This document shows positions 1-7,527 of a stretch of DNA of 8,412 nt, piece by piece. This DNA comes from JBDTMT01 sp033764095. Lineage in GTDB: Bacteria > Desulfobacterota > Binatia > HRBIN30 > CADEER01. Made by a program: the position numbers and the translations under genes. Each line of letters begins with the position of its first letter. The first letter of the stretch is position 1. The stretch is from assembly GCA_033764095.1 (NCBI GenBank), contig JANRJF010000393.1, positions 1 to 8,412 on the forward strand. The letters run 5' to 3'. The notes beneath the pieces were generated by a model. The model was given only the letters and a program-made list of their open reading frames with translations. It ran no database searches and was not told the DNA's origin.

Positions 1-1266
1 GCGGCGGCGGTCGCGGCGCTCGCCGCGTATGCCGGCGCGGTGGCGGTCGACCGCACCGACGGCAGGCCGGCGGAGGCGTTTCTGACCCGAGCCCGCGCCG
101 CGCACCGCGCCGTCCCCTGGGCCTACGCCGCGCCGCTCGAGCCCGAGCCCCGCGGCGTCAACCTCTTCGGCCAGTTTCGTGCTCCGATCGGCCTCGGCAG
201 CCTGAGCCAGGGCGCCGCCGCCGCCTGGCGGCAGGCCGGCTACGCGGTGCGCGAGATCATGCTGACCAACGCCAACACCCCAGACGACCTGTGCGTCGAC
301 GAGCTGCTGCCGCACTTCGCCTTCAACTACCCGCGCAATTTCGTCGTCACCTATCCGCACATCGACTACGATCTGCAGGCCCTCTATCCGCGCTGCTTCT
401 TCGCCGGGCGCGAGAACATCGGCTTCTTCGCCTGGGAGCAGCGCGACTTCCATCCCGCCTGGCGCGAGCGGCTGCGGCCCTATGACCGCCTGTTCGCGCT
501 GTCGCAGTTCGCCGCCGAGGCGGTGGCGCGCGGCATGGGGCGACGGGTGGACTGGCTGCCGGCGGTGGTCGAGGTCGATGCCGCGCAGGCCGCCCGCTAC
601 GATCGCGCGCATTTCGGCATCCCCGCCGACCGCTTCGTGCTCGGCTACGTGTGCGATGCGTCGAGCTCGATCGAGCGCAAGAATCCGCTCGGCACCATGG
701 CGGCGATCGGCCGCGCCATGCGCCACGAGTCCCGCGCGTTCGTCGTCCTCAAGGTCACCAATGGCGACCGTCCGCCGTACGACGGTGTCGTCGACGCGAT
801 CCGCCGCGCGTTGCGCGACCACGGGATCGAGCACCTGGTCGTCAGCCGCCATCTGCCGCGGGCCGAAGTGCATGGGTTGATCGGCTGCTGCGACGTCTAC
901 GTGTCGCTGCACCGCGCCGAGGGCTTCGGCTACACCATCGCCGAGGCGATGCAGCTCGGCGTGCCGGTGGTGGCGACCGGCTACTCCGGCAACATGGACT
1001 TCATGCGCGAGGCGAACGCCTACGTCGTCGGCTACCGCGAGACGGTGCTGCGCCGCGGCGACGGGCCGTTCCAGCCCGGTAGCGTGTGGGCCGAGCCGGA
1101 TCTCGAGCACGCCGCGGCGCTGATCCGCGCCAGCTTCGAGGATCGCGATGCGGCACGGCGCAAGGCCCGGCAGGCGGCGAGCGATACGCGTGCGCTGTGC
1201 TCGGCGGCGAGCGTCGGCCGCCGCCTGGCGGCGCTGCTCGACCTGCCGCTGGCGGGCGCGACGTGA
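1..1266 (+). CDS. Glycosyltransferase, GT4-type (5'-truncated by window edge)
   Basis: Probable sugar transferase that uses a nucleotide-sugar donor, likely acting in the cytoplasm on cell-surface polysaccharide or a glycoconjugate; acceptor and sugar are unknown. The frame is open to base 1 and reads as protein there (421 codons visible), so the true start lies upstream; the GTG at 40 is only the first possible start inside the window. Seen in the visible peptide: a Rossmann-like N-terminal segment with NLFGQFRAPIGLG (from about residue 54), the aromatic motif FFAWEQ (WEQ at 145-147), an ERKNP donor-phosphate-type motif (225-229), and the classic GT4 E-x7-E pair in EGFGYTIAE (Glu307 and Glu315) followed by LGVPVVATGYSGN. 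The N-terminal glycine-loop plus WEQ pattern is typical of GT4 proteins found in polysaccharide clusters. The gene ends 62 bp before coaX1; the two could be cotranscribed, but no functional link is evident. Confidence 0.85.
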   Translation, partial: AAAVAALAAYAGAVAVDRTDGRPAEAFLTRARAAHRAVPWAYAAPLEPEPRGVNLFGQFRAPIGLGSLSQGAAAAWRQAGYAVREIMLTNANTPDDLCVDELLPHFAFNYPRNFVVTYPHIDYDLQALYPRCFFAGRENIGFFAWEQRDFHPAWRERLRPYDRLFALSQFAAEAVARGMGRRVDWLPAVVEVDAAQAARYDRAHFGIPADRFVLGYVCDASSSIERKNPLGTMAAIGRAMRHESRAFVVLKVTNGDRPPYDGVVDAIRRALRDHGIEHLVVSRHLPRAEVHGLIGCCDVYVSLHRAEGFGYTIAEAMQLGVPVVATGYSGNMDFMREANAYVVGYRETVLRRGDGPFQPGSVWAEPDLEHAAALIRASFEDRDAARRKARQAASDTRALCSAASVGRRLAALLDLPLAGAT

Positions 1267-1315
1267 GCCGGTTGGGCGTCGACCGCGCCGGCTGGTAAGG
1301 GAGCGGCGCTCGACC

Positions 1316-1319
1316 AGGA
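1316..1319 (+). promoter_or_regulatory. Weak ribosome binding site of coaX copy 1
   Basis: A short AGGA lies 9 bases before the ATG at 1329. It is the only Shine-Dalgarno-like match close enough. It supports this ATG, which also places the conserved nucleotide-binding motif seven residues from the N-terminus, as usual in CoaX. Confidence 0.4.
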
Positions 1320-1328
1320 CCGGATCGC

Positions 1329-2104
<776 letters not shown>

Positions 2105-2114
<10 letters not shown>

Positions 2115-2200
2115 ACACCGAGCACCACAGAAAACACGGAGACCCCGATCTCGAGGGAGATGCCTCCGTGCTCTCCGTGGTGCTCTGTGTTCATCTGTGG
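2105..2200. repeat. 96-bp imperfect inverted repeat, copy A
   Basis: Left arm 2105-2141 and right arm 2164-2200 are 37 bases each and pair at 33 positions. The outermost 14 bases (CCACAGATGAACAC and its complement) pair perfectly. The centre holds a second small hairpin, ATCTC at 2148-2152 with GAGAT at 2157-2161. Copy B at 6518-6613 has the same total length. The last 27 bases of the two copies (2174-2200 and 6587-6613) are identical, and the left arms agree at 33 of 37 positions, so the copies are in direct orientation. No transposase and no clear target-site duplication is visible. The RNA would fold into a long hairpin that could end or protect the coaX1 transcript, but no U-tract follows. 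It resembles palindromic intergenic repeats dispersed in many environmental bacterial genomes; that is recollection, not a search result. Confidence 0.9.
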
Positions 2201-2226
2201 ACTCCCGATCGCACCGCGCCGCACCA

Positions 2227-2999
2227 ATGAGTGCCCTCGCCATCGCCGGAGCCACCTTCGCGTCGATCGCCGCGGTGACGCTGCTCGGCATGTGGCTTCG
2301 TGCGTTCCTGCCGGATCGGTATCTGAGCGCCGAATCGAAGCAGGTCGTGAGCCTGGCGACGGCATTGATTGCCACCCTGTCGGCGGTGCTGCTCGGGCTG
2401 CTCATCTCGTCGACGCGCACCTCGTACGAGGAGAAGCGCAATCAGGTCATCCGCATGACCGCCGACCTCATCGAGCTCGACCTGCTGCTCAAAGACTACG
2501 GGCCGGACGCGCAGCCGGCACGGCAGGCCATGCGCAACGCCGTGCCGCTGATGATCGATTCGATCTGGCGCGACGGCGCCGGGCGGTTCCGGTCGGAAGC
2601 GAACGCGGCGCCCGATGCGGGTGCCGAGGCGGTGCTCTACGAACTGCAAGCGCTGGCGCCGCGCGATGATTCGCAACGCGCCCATCGCGACCGCGCGCTG
2701 CTGGTCGGCCTCGATCTGGCTTGGCCAAGATCCAGCTGCTCTTGTTCGCCCAGCCCGCCAACGCGATTTCAACGCCGTTCATCACCGTGCTGGTACTGTG
2801 GCTCAGCTTCCTCTTCGGGACCTTCACGCTGTACGCGCGCCCCAACCCGTTGCTCGTCGTTGTCCTGCTCGTCTGCGCGCTGGTGGCGGCGAGCGCGATC
2901 TTCCTCATCGTGGATCTGGACCGCCCCTTCGCCGGCCTGCTGCAGATCCCCAGCGCGCCGTTCCGCAACGCCCTGCCGCCGCTGGCGCCGACGCCATGA
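2227..2999 (+). pseudogene. Bestrophin-like (DUF4239) membrane protein, frameshifted
   Basis: Inner-membrane protein of the DUF4239/bestrophin-like family, whose function is unestablished. Two reading frames together give one full-length family member of about 257 residues. The first frame (2227-2721) has two membrane segments (about residues 4-24 and 41-61) and family-typical stretches such as LSAESKQVV, DLIELDLLLKDYGP and LYELQALAPR. The second frame (about 2721-2999) has LLLFAQ, PFITVLVLWLSFLFG, two more membrane segments, then FLIVDLDRPFAGLLQI and PFRNALPPL at the C-terminus, all hallmarks of the family. The break lies at TGGC-T-TGGC (2717-2725). A 5-base slippage duplication there would join DLA directly to KIQLLLF as the family expects, although a 1-base loss would also restore the frame. 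No good Shine-Dalgarno precedes the ATG at 2227; an in-frame GTG at 2197 lies in the repeat and is less likely. It is either a recent pseudogene or an assembly error. The first frame runs on to 3084 as meaningless Ser/Arg-rich sequence. Confidence 0.82.
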
Positions 3000-3102
3000 G
3001 GCGGCTCGCTGCAACGCCGGTTGCGGACGCGCGACGGGAGCCGAGAAGACTGAGATCTCGCTTCCTTTATCGCCGGGCGGGTGAAATGGTCGCGCCCCGA
3101 TC

Positions 3103-6100
3103 ATGACCACCGAGACACGCTGCCAGGCGGCGCGGTTCCGTGCTTGGTACGGGCGCGGGTGTGCCGGTGGCTTGCTGGCGCTGCTGGTCCTGCTCGCCGG
3201 CGTCGCCGCGCCCGCCGGCGGCGAAACCAGCCCGGGTCCCATGCCGGGATGCCCGGATCTCGTCTGGGGCAGCCTGCCGAACGAGGGCTCGGCGGAATTT
3301 CCCGATCGGGAAGCGCTGTGTGCGTCGATCCCGGGTCAGCCGTTGCCGCCGGACCTCTGGCCACCGGAGGATCTGGTCACGCTCGACGAGCAGAATGCCT
3401 ACGCCCAGCGCTTGCGCGACGAGTTGTTCAGTACGCGGCGCTACGCCACCGAGCTCGGCTGGGTGGGCGACGCGCGCTGGCGACTCTCCGGTGATTTCCA
3501 GGGCTGCCCGTCACAGAGCTCGTTCGCGAGCTTCGGCGTCCACCTCCTGGTGCGCGTCTGGTACTCGCCGGAAGTCGTCGAGTGGCTGTGCGGCGACCGC
3601 AGCACGGCGCTGCCGGTCGGCGCGATGATGATCAAGGAGGAGCACCTGTTTAAGGGCGACGGCGTCCTGATCGTCGATCGCAAGACGCACCGCGCCGTGC
3701 CGGCACAGGATCTCGCGCCGGACATCATCACTTTCATGATCAAGCGACCCTCGGCGGCGTGGGACGGCTATTACTGGGGCGCGGTAGACGCCAACCAGGA
3801 CGATCCCAACCCGCCGGTGCTGGATCGAGCCGGCCTGACCGCGCCGGCGCCCGCGCACCTGCCGCCGCATGAGCCGCCGTTCTTTCCCACCGGCGCCACC
3901 AACGGCGCGCCGACCGGCGCCGGGGTGTACACGAACTTCGGCTACGGGATGTACTGCGTCAACTGCCACAGCGTGGCGAAAGGGGATCCCACCTTCTCCA
4001 GCCTCGACAACATTCTCGGCACCGAGGCGATCTTCTCGTGGCGCGGTCCCGGCGCGGCGCCGCGCTGCGACGGCGACCCGGTGCTCGGTCCACCGACCGA
4101 CCCGGGCGCCGGCCATGTCGTGGTCGGACAGGGCTGTCCGCCGGTCCTGCCGCCGGCGCCGCTGCGCGACCCCGACCCAGCGTTCCTGGCGCTCTATGAC
4201 GAGGTCGCCGCGGTGAGCGACGACGAGGTCTGGAACGGCCTCGACGTGGCGGCAGGCACGAGCGCGCCGCCGAAGATCGAGCCGCTGCGCTACCCGGCCG
4301 CGCAGACCTGGGACCGCTCGGTCATGCCGGCGCCGGAACATGCGCAGACCTTCATCACGTCCGATCAGTGCATCGGCTGCCACGCCGGGACGCGCAACAA
4401 CGGCGCGCTGCCGCACATGGTCGCGTACGACCGCCACGGACGGCTGCGCAATCTCTCTCCGGCGGCGGAGTGGCGCAACACCAGCATGGGCATGGCCGGC
4501 CGCGACCCGATCTTCATGGCGCGCATGGAAGCCGAGTGGAATGCGCAGGAGCGTACCTTCGCCGCGATTCCCGGCCTCGGCAACGCCGCCGCGCCGACCG
4601 TCGCCGACTGCGTGATGGACCTGTGCCTGAGTTGTCATGCCAAGGCCGGCCACCAGCAGCAGTCCGCCGACACCAAGGGCACCGGCACCGATCCGCTGCC
4701 GGGCAGCGTCCTGCAGGTGCAGAACACGTTCATCTGCCGCGACCTGCTGCCGCCGGCGTTGGCGCGCGGCCTGAAGACCAAGGAAGACGGACACGAGTTC
4801 TTCGTGCGGCCCAACCTGCAGAATTTTCCGGGCACGCCCGACGTCACCCGCGACCAGTTGCGCGCCGCCGCGCTGGGGCGCGACGGCGTCACCTGTCAGG
4901 CGTGTCACCTCGCCGGGCCGGACGTCGGCAATCCGGCCGACGGATTCACCGGCAACATTCCGTACGCGCTCGACGGCACGCTGTTCTCCCCGGACGAGGT
5001 CGGCCCGCCGGGCGAGGTGATGAAGGCGGCGATCGGGCTCAAGCCGGTCCAGGGCAAGCAACTGCAGGAGTCGCGGCTGTGCGGCGCCTGCCACGCGATC
5101 AATCTGCCGGTGGTGCGCACCGGCGACTGCACGACCAATCCGCAGACGTCGCCGTTCGAAGGCTGCGTGGAGTCGTTCAAGTACGAGCAGACGACGTACT
5201 TCGAGTTCCTCAACAGCGCTTACAACGCCGACTCGCCCTCGGCCGAGCCCGGCCTGGTGCGCGAATGCCAGAGCTGTCACATGCGCAACCTGCACGCGAC
5301 CTCGGGCACCGACCGGCTGGCCTTCAAGGTCGCGAACATCCAGGACGACACCTTCTATCGTTACGACAACTCGCTGCCGCCGGAGAACCTCGCGCTGCCG
5401 GTGCGGCGCAACTACCAGCGTCACGTCTTCCCGGGCCTCAACCTGTTTCTGAACGGCTTCCAACAACAGTTCTCGCTGCTGATGGGGGTGGCGGATCTGC
5501 CCTGGATGAACGTCACGCCGGAAACCGGCGTGCTGACGCAGCGCGACAACCTGCTGCAGTTCGCGCGCGAGGAAACCGCGACGATCGCCGTCCAGCATCT
5601 GCAGAGGACCAGCGACGGGCTGCGCGCCGCGGTGCGCGTCGACAACCTGAGCGGGCACAATCTCCCCAGCGGCGTCGGCTTCCGGCGGCTGTTCATTGAG
5701 CTCTCGGTCCTGGACGCCGAGGCCAATGTGCTGTGGTCGTCCGGACGGACCGATCGGCTCGGCCAGTTGCTCGGCGCCGACGGCACGCCGCTGCCCTCCG
5801 AGCACTACCCGTCGACCGAGTACGAGCCGCATCATCAGGTGATCACCTCTCCCGACCAGGTGCAGATCTACGAGGAGGTGGTCACCGACGATCGCGGCGT
5901 GATCACCACCGGCTTCCTCAACCGCTGGTACGACAAGCAGGACAATCGCATCCCGCCGCGCGGCTTCCGCTGGGATTCCATGTACGTGCAGGAGCCCTAC
6001 GACGTCGCACCCAAGGGCGAAGCGCTGCAGGACCCACAGTACACGCGGCCGGACCCGGCCACGCCGCTCGATGGCGAGGACGAGATCACCTACGAGATTG

Positions 6101-6489
6101 CGCTGCCGCCGGCGCTCCGCACGCAGGCGACCGCGGTGCGTGCCCGCCTGATGTCGCAGAGCATCCCGCCGTACTTCCTGTCACAGATCTTCGCCGAGCT
6201 GGCGATCGCGAAGCGCGATCCGGCGCTGGTCGCCAGTGACAACCAGCTGATCGTCGACGGATCCTTCCTCCACTACCTGGCGAGTCGATTCGACACCGCC
6301 GCGGTCGACGCGGACGGCGAGGCCTACCTGGCTGAGTGGAAGCTCGAGGTCGCCGCCGACCAGCAATCGGTGCACAGCGGCGACAACGATGATGGCTGCG
6401 CGGTCGTCGCGCCCGGCGACCGCGCCGGCGCGTGGCCGCTCCTCCTGCCGGCGCTGGCGTGGGTTGCGTTCCGTCGCCGGCGCCGCTGA
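3103..6489 (+). CDS. Secreted six-heme c-type cytochrome with possible P460-like domain and MYXO-CTERM-like tail
   Basis: Predicted exported electron-transfer protein of 1128 residues; substrate and partners unknown. A signal peptide is clear: basic stretch to about residue 18, hydrophobic core LLALLVLLAG, likely cleavage near APA-GG (about 37). Six CXXCH heme sites are seen, with first Cys at 285, 423, 508, 598, 660 and 722. Residues about 145-300 resemble the cytochrome P460/c'-beta fold: an RVWYSPEVVEW segment, LPVGAMMIKEE (170-180), FMIKR (211-215), a WDGYYWG stretch, then CVNCH followed by GDPTF. This is by-eye similarity only. Residues about 420-730 carry the other five hemes with SMGMAGRDPIF, a stretch common in multiheme cytochromes. 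After the last heme, a beta-rich region starts with NLSGHNLPSGVGFRR (848-862), another recurrent element of such proteins. The end has DNDDGC (Cys1099), a short hydrophobic span and FRRRRR, matching myxosortase-type sorting signals. The ATG at 3103 has no strong ribosome site but is the only start giving a proper signal peptide. It follows the frameshifted gene by 103 bp, a stretch with nothing recognisable in it. Confidence 0.9.
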   Translation: MTTETRCQAARFRAWYGRGCAGGLLALLVLLAGVAAPAGGETSPGPMPGCPDLVWGSLPNEGSAEFPDREALCASIPGQPLPPDLWPPEDLVTLDEQNAYAQRLRDELFSTRRYATELGWVGDARWRLSGDFQGCPSQSSFASFGVHLLVRVWYSPEVVEWLCGDRSTALPVGAMMIKEEHLFKGDGVLIVDRKTHRAVPAQDLAPDIITFMIKRPSAAWDGYYWGAVDANQDDPNPPVLDRAGLTAPAPAHLPPHEPPFFPTGATNGAPTGAGVYTNFGYGMYCVNCHSVAKGDPTFSSLDNILGTEAIFSWRGPGAAPRCDGDPVLGPPTDPGAGHVVVGQGCPPVLPPAPLRDPDPAFLALYDEVAAVSDDEVWNGLDVAAGTSAPPKIEPLRYPAAQTWDRSVMPAPEHAQTFITSDQCIGCHAGTRNNGALPHMVAYDRHGRLRNLSPAAEWRNTSMGMAGRDPIFMARMEAEWNAQERTFAAIPGLGNAAAPTVADCVMDLCLSCHAKAGHQQQSADTKGTGTDPLPGSVLQVQNTFICRDLLPPALARGLKTKEDGHEFFVRPNLQNFPGTPDVTRDQLRAAALGRDGVTCQACHLAGPDVGNPADGFTGNIPYALDGTLFSPDEVGPPGEVMKAAIGLKPVQGKQLQESRLCGACHAINLPVVRTGDCTTNPQTSPFEGCVESFKYEQTTYFEFLNSAYNADSPSAEPGLVRECQSCHMRNLHATSGTDRLAFKVANIQDDTFYRYDNSLPPENLALPVRRNYQRHVFPGLNLFLNGFQQQFSLLMGVADLPWMNVTPETGVLTQRDNLLQFAREETATIAVQHLQRTSDGLRAAVRVDNLSGHNLPSGVGFRRLFIELSVLDAEANVLWSSGRTDRLGQLLGADGTPLPSEHYPSTEYEPHHQVITSPDQVQIYEEVVTDDRGVITTGFLNRWYDKQDNRIPPRGFRWDSMYVQEPYDVAPKGEALQDPQYTRPDPATPLDGEDEITYEIALPPALRTQATAVRARLMSQSIPPYFLSQIFAELAIAKRDPALVASDNQLIVDGSFLHYLASRFDTAAVDADGEAYLAEWKLEVAADQQSVHSGDNDDGCAVVAPGDRAGAWPLLLPALAWVAFRRRRR

Positions 6490-6517
6490 GCGTCGACGAG
6501 GTGGACGTGAAATCCGG

Positions 6518-6613
6518 CCACAGATGAACACAGAGAACCGCAGAGAACACGGAGGCGCGCAGCACCGGGTCGAGGCCTAAGTGCCTTCCGTGGTGCTCTG
6601 TGTTCATCTGTGG
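6518..6613. repeat. 96-bp imperfect inverted repeat, copy B
   Basis: Second copy of the repeat found after coaX1, 28 bases after the cytochrome stop codon and ending 23 bases before the coaX2 ATG. The left arm (6518-6554) and right arm (6584-6613) pair without mismatch over the outer 18 bases and more loosely inside. The centre differs from copy A, so the ends are conserved and the middle is variable, as expected for a mobile or structurally selected palindrome. Its hairpin would sit in the 3' untranslated region of the cytochrome mRNA or the 5' leader of coaX2. Confidence 0.9.
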
Positions 6614-6636
6614 TTTCGTTTTCCGGGATCGAGGGC

Positions 6637-7404
6637 ATGGACAAGCTGCTGGTGATCGACGTGGGCAACACGCACACGGTGTTGGGCGTGTACGAGGGGG
6701 CGGAGCTGCTGCAGCACTGGCGGATCCAGACCGAGGAGGGGCGCACCGAGGACGAGTACGGCGTTCTGGTACGCAGCCTGTTGAGTGGACCGGAGTCGCA
6801 AGGCTTGAAGGGGGCGGCGATCGCCTGCTCGGTGCCGGCGATGAACGTGACCATCACGCGGCTGTGCCAGAAGCATCTCGGGCTGGAGCCGCTGGTGGTC
6901 GGGCCGGGCGTGCGCACGGCGATGCCCATCCTCTACGACAAACCGCAGGAGGTCGGCGCCGACCGCATCGTCAACGCCATCGCGGCGTACACGCGCACCA
7001 AGGACACCACCATCGTCGTCGACTTCGGCACGCCGACGGTGCTCGACTACATCTCGGCACGCGGCGAATACATGGGCGGCGTCATCGCGCCGGGTCTCGG
7101 CATCTCCAGCGCGGCGTTGTTCTCACGCGCCGCCAAGCTCTACGAGGTCGAGCTCGTCGCGCCCAAGCAGGTGGTGGGGCGCAACACCGTGCACGCCATG
7201 CAGTCGGGCGTCGTGCTCGGCCACGTCGCCATGGTCGACGGGCTGGTCGAGCGCATCCAGCGCGAGAACAAGGTCAAGGCGCGCGTCATCGCCACCGGCA
7301 GCTGGGCGCCGGTGGTCGCCGCCGAGTCGAGCACCATCGAGGAGGTCGATGAGTTCTTGACCCTGGCCGGCCTGCGGATCATTTACGAACGCAATCAGGA
7401 ATGA
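6637..7404 (+). CDS. coaX: Type III pantothenate kinase paralogue, copy 2
   Basis: CoaX-family protein of 255 residues; expected reaction is ATP-dependent phosphorylation of pantothenate in the cytoplasm, but activity is less certain than for copy 1. Seen: DVGNTHT (from Asp8), RTEDEYG, GPGVRTAMP, GADR with the expected catalytic Asp109, VVDFGT (Asp129), GGVIAPGL, and the family C-terminus DEFLTLAGLRIIYERN. Two conserved spots are changed: GTATT reads GTPTV (Pro133, Val135), and the glycine pair TGG reads TGSW (Ser222, Trp223). These lie in loops that in the family shape the nucleotide/substrate pocket, so altered substrate or lost activity is possible. By eye, roughly half of the aligned residues match copy 1, so this is an old duplication or a separate acquisition. 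The ATG at 6637 is chosen because it puts the phosphate motif at the usual distance; an in-frame GTG at 6610 lies within the inverted repeat. The ribosome site is weak (GAGGG just upstream). An alternative role is a Baf-like regulator, the other name used for this family. Confidence 0.88.
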   Translation: MDKLLVIDVGNTHTVLGVYEGAELLQHWRIQTEEGRTEDEYGVLVRSLLSGPESQGLKGAAIACSVPAMNVTITRLCQKHLGLEPLVVGPGVRTAMPILYDKPQEVGADRIVNAIAAYTRTKDTTIVVDFGTPTVLDYISARGEYMGGVIAPGLGISSAALFSRAAKLYEVELVAPKQVVGRNTVHAMQSGVVLGHVAMVDGLVERIQRENKVKARVIATGSWAPVVAAESSTIEEVDEFLTLAGLRIIYERNQE

Positions 7405-7407
7405 GGA

Positions 7408-7509
7408 AGGCTGTTAGGCTGTTGGCTGTTAGGCTGTTAGGGGGGAGCAACCTCGGGAGTCGGCGGCGGCAACCCCTGACAGCGTAACAGCCTAGCAGCG
7501 TAACAGCCT
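7408..7509. repeat. Nested inverted repeat of AGGCTGTTA units
   Basis: Left arm 7408-7443 and right arm 7473-7509 are near-complements separated by about 29 bases. Each arm contains two copies of the unit AGGCTGTTA (or its complement TAACAGCCT, slightly varied), so the structure is a palindrome built from short direct repeats, closed at the inner end by GGGG against CCCC. It starts 3 bases after the coaX2 stop codon and ends 18 bases before the EF-G2 start, filling nearly the whole gap. It shares no sequence with the 96-bp repeats. The transcript would form a long hairpin that could reduce read-through from coaX2 or affect the EF-G2 leader. No transposase is nearby and no poly-T follows, so a terminator role is uncertain. 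Confidence 0.85.
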
Positions 7510-7514
7510 GACCC

Positions 7515-7520
7515 AGGAGG
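7515..7520 (+). promoter_or_regulatory. Strong ribosome binding site of the EF-G2 gene
   Basis: A perfect AGGAGG sits 7 bases before the ATG at 7528. It is the best Shine-Dalgarno sequence at any start in the window and fixes this start codon. It begins only 5 bases after the end of the nested inverted repeat. Confidence 0.85.
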
Positions 7521-7527
7521 CGAGCAC

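Noticed and set aside
2715..2730. Programmed ribosomal frameshift in the bestrophin-like gene
   Set aside because: No slippery heptamer of the usual type is present at the junction, and no downstream stimulatory structure is evident. A small insertion or deletion explains it better.
2721..2999. Independent small membrane protein starting at TTG 2721
   Set aside because: The sequence matches only the C-terminal half of DUF4239 proteins and has no ribosome site, so it is the second part of the frameshifted gene.
3511..5835. Antisense open frame of 774 codons opposite the cytochrome
   Set aside because: It is Arg/Ala/Val-rich with no recognisable domain and mirrors a GC-rich coding strand, where stops in this frame are rare. 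The + strand has a signal peptide and six CXXCH motifs.
6610..6636. GTG at 6610 as the start of coaX2
   Set aside because: It lies inside the inverted repeat, would add nine residues not typical of the family, and has no ribosome site. The ATG at 6637 fits the usual N-terminus.
7408..7509. CRISPR array or tandem repeat locus
   Set aside because: The short units form two opposed arms of a palindrome without spacers of regular length, and no cas genes are nearby.
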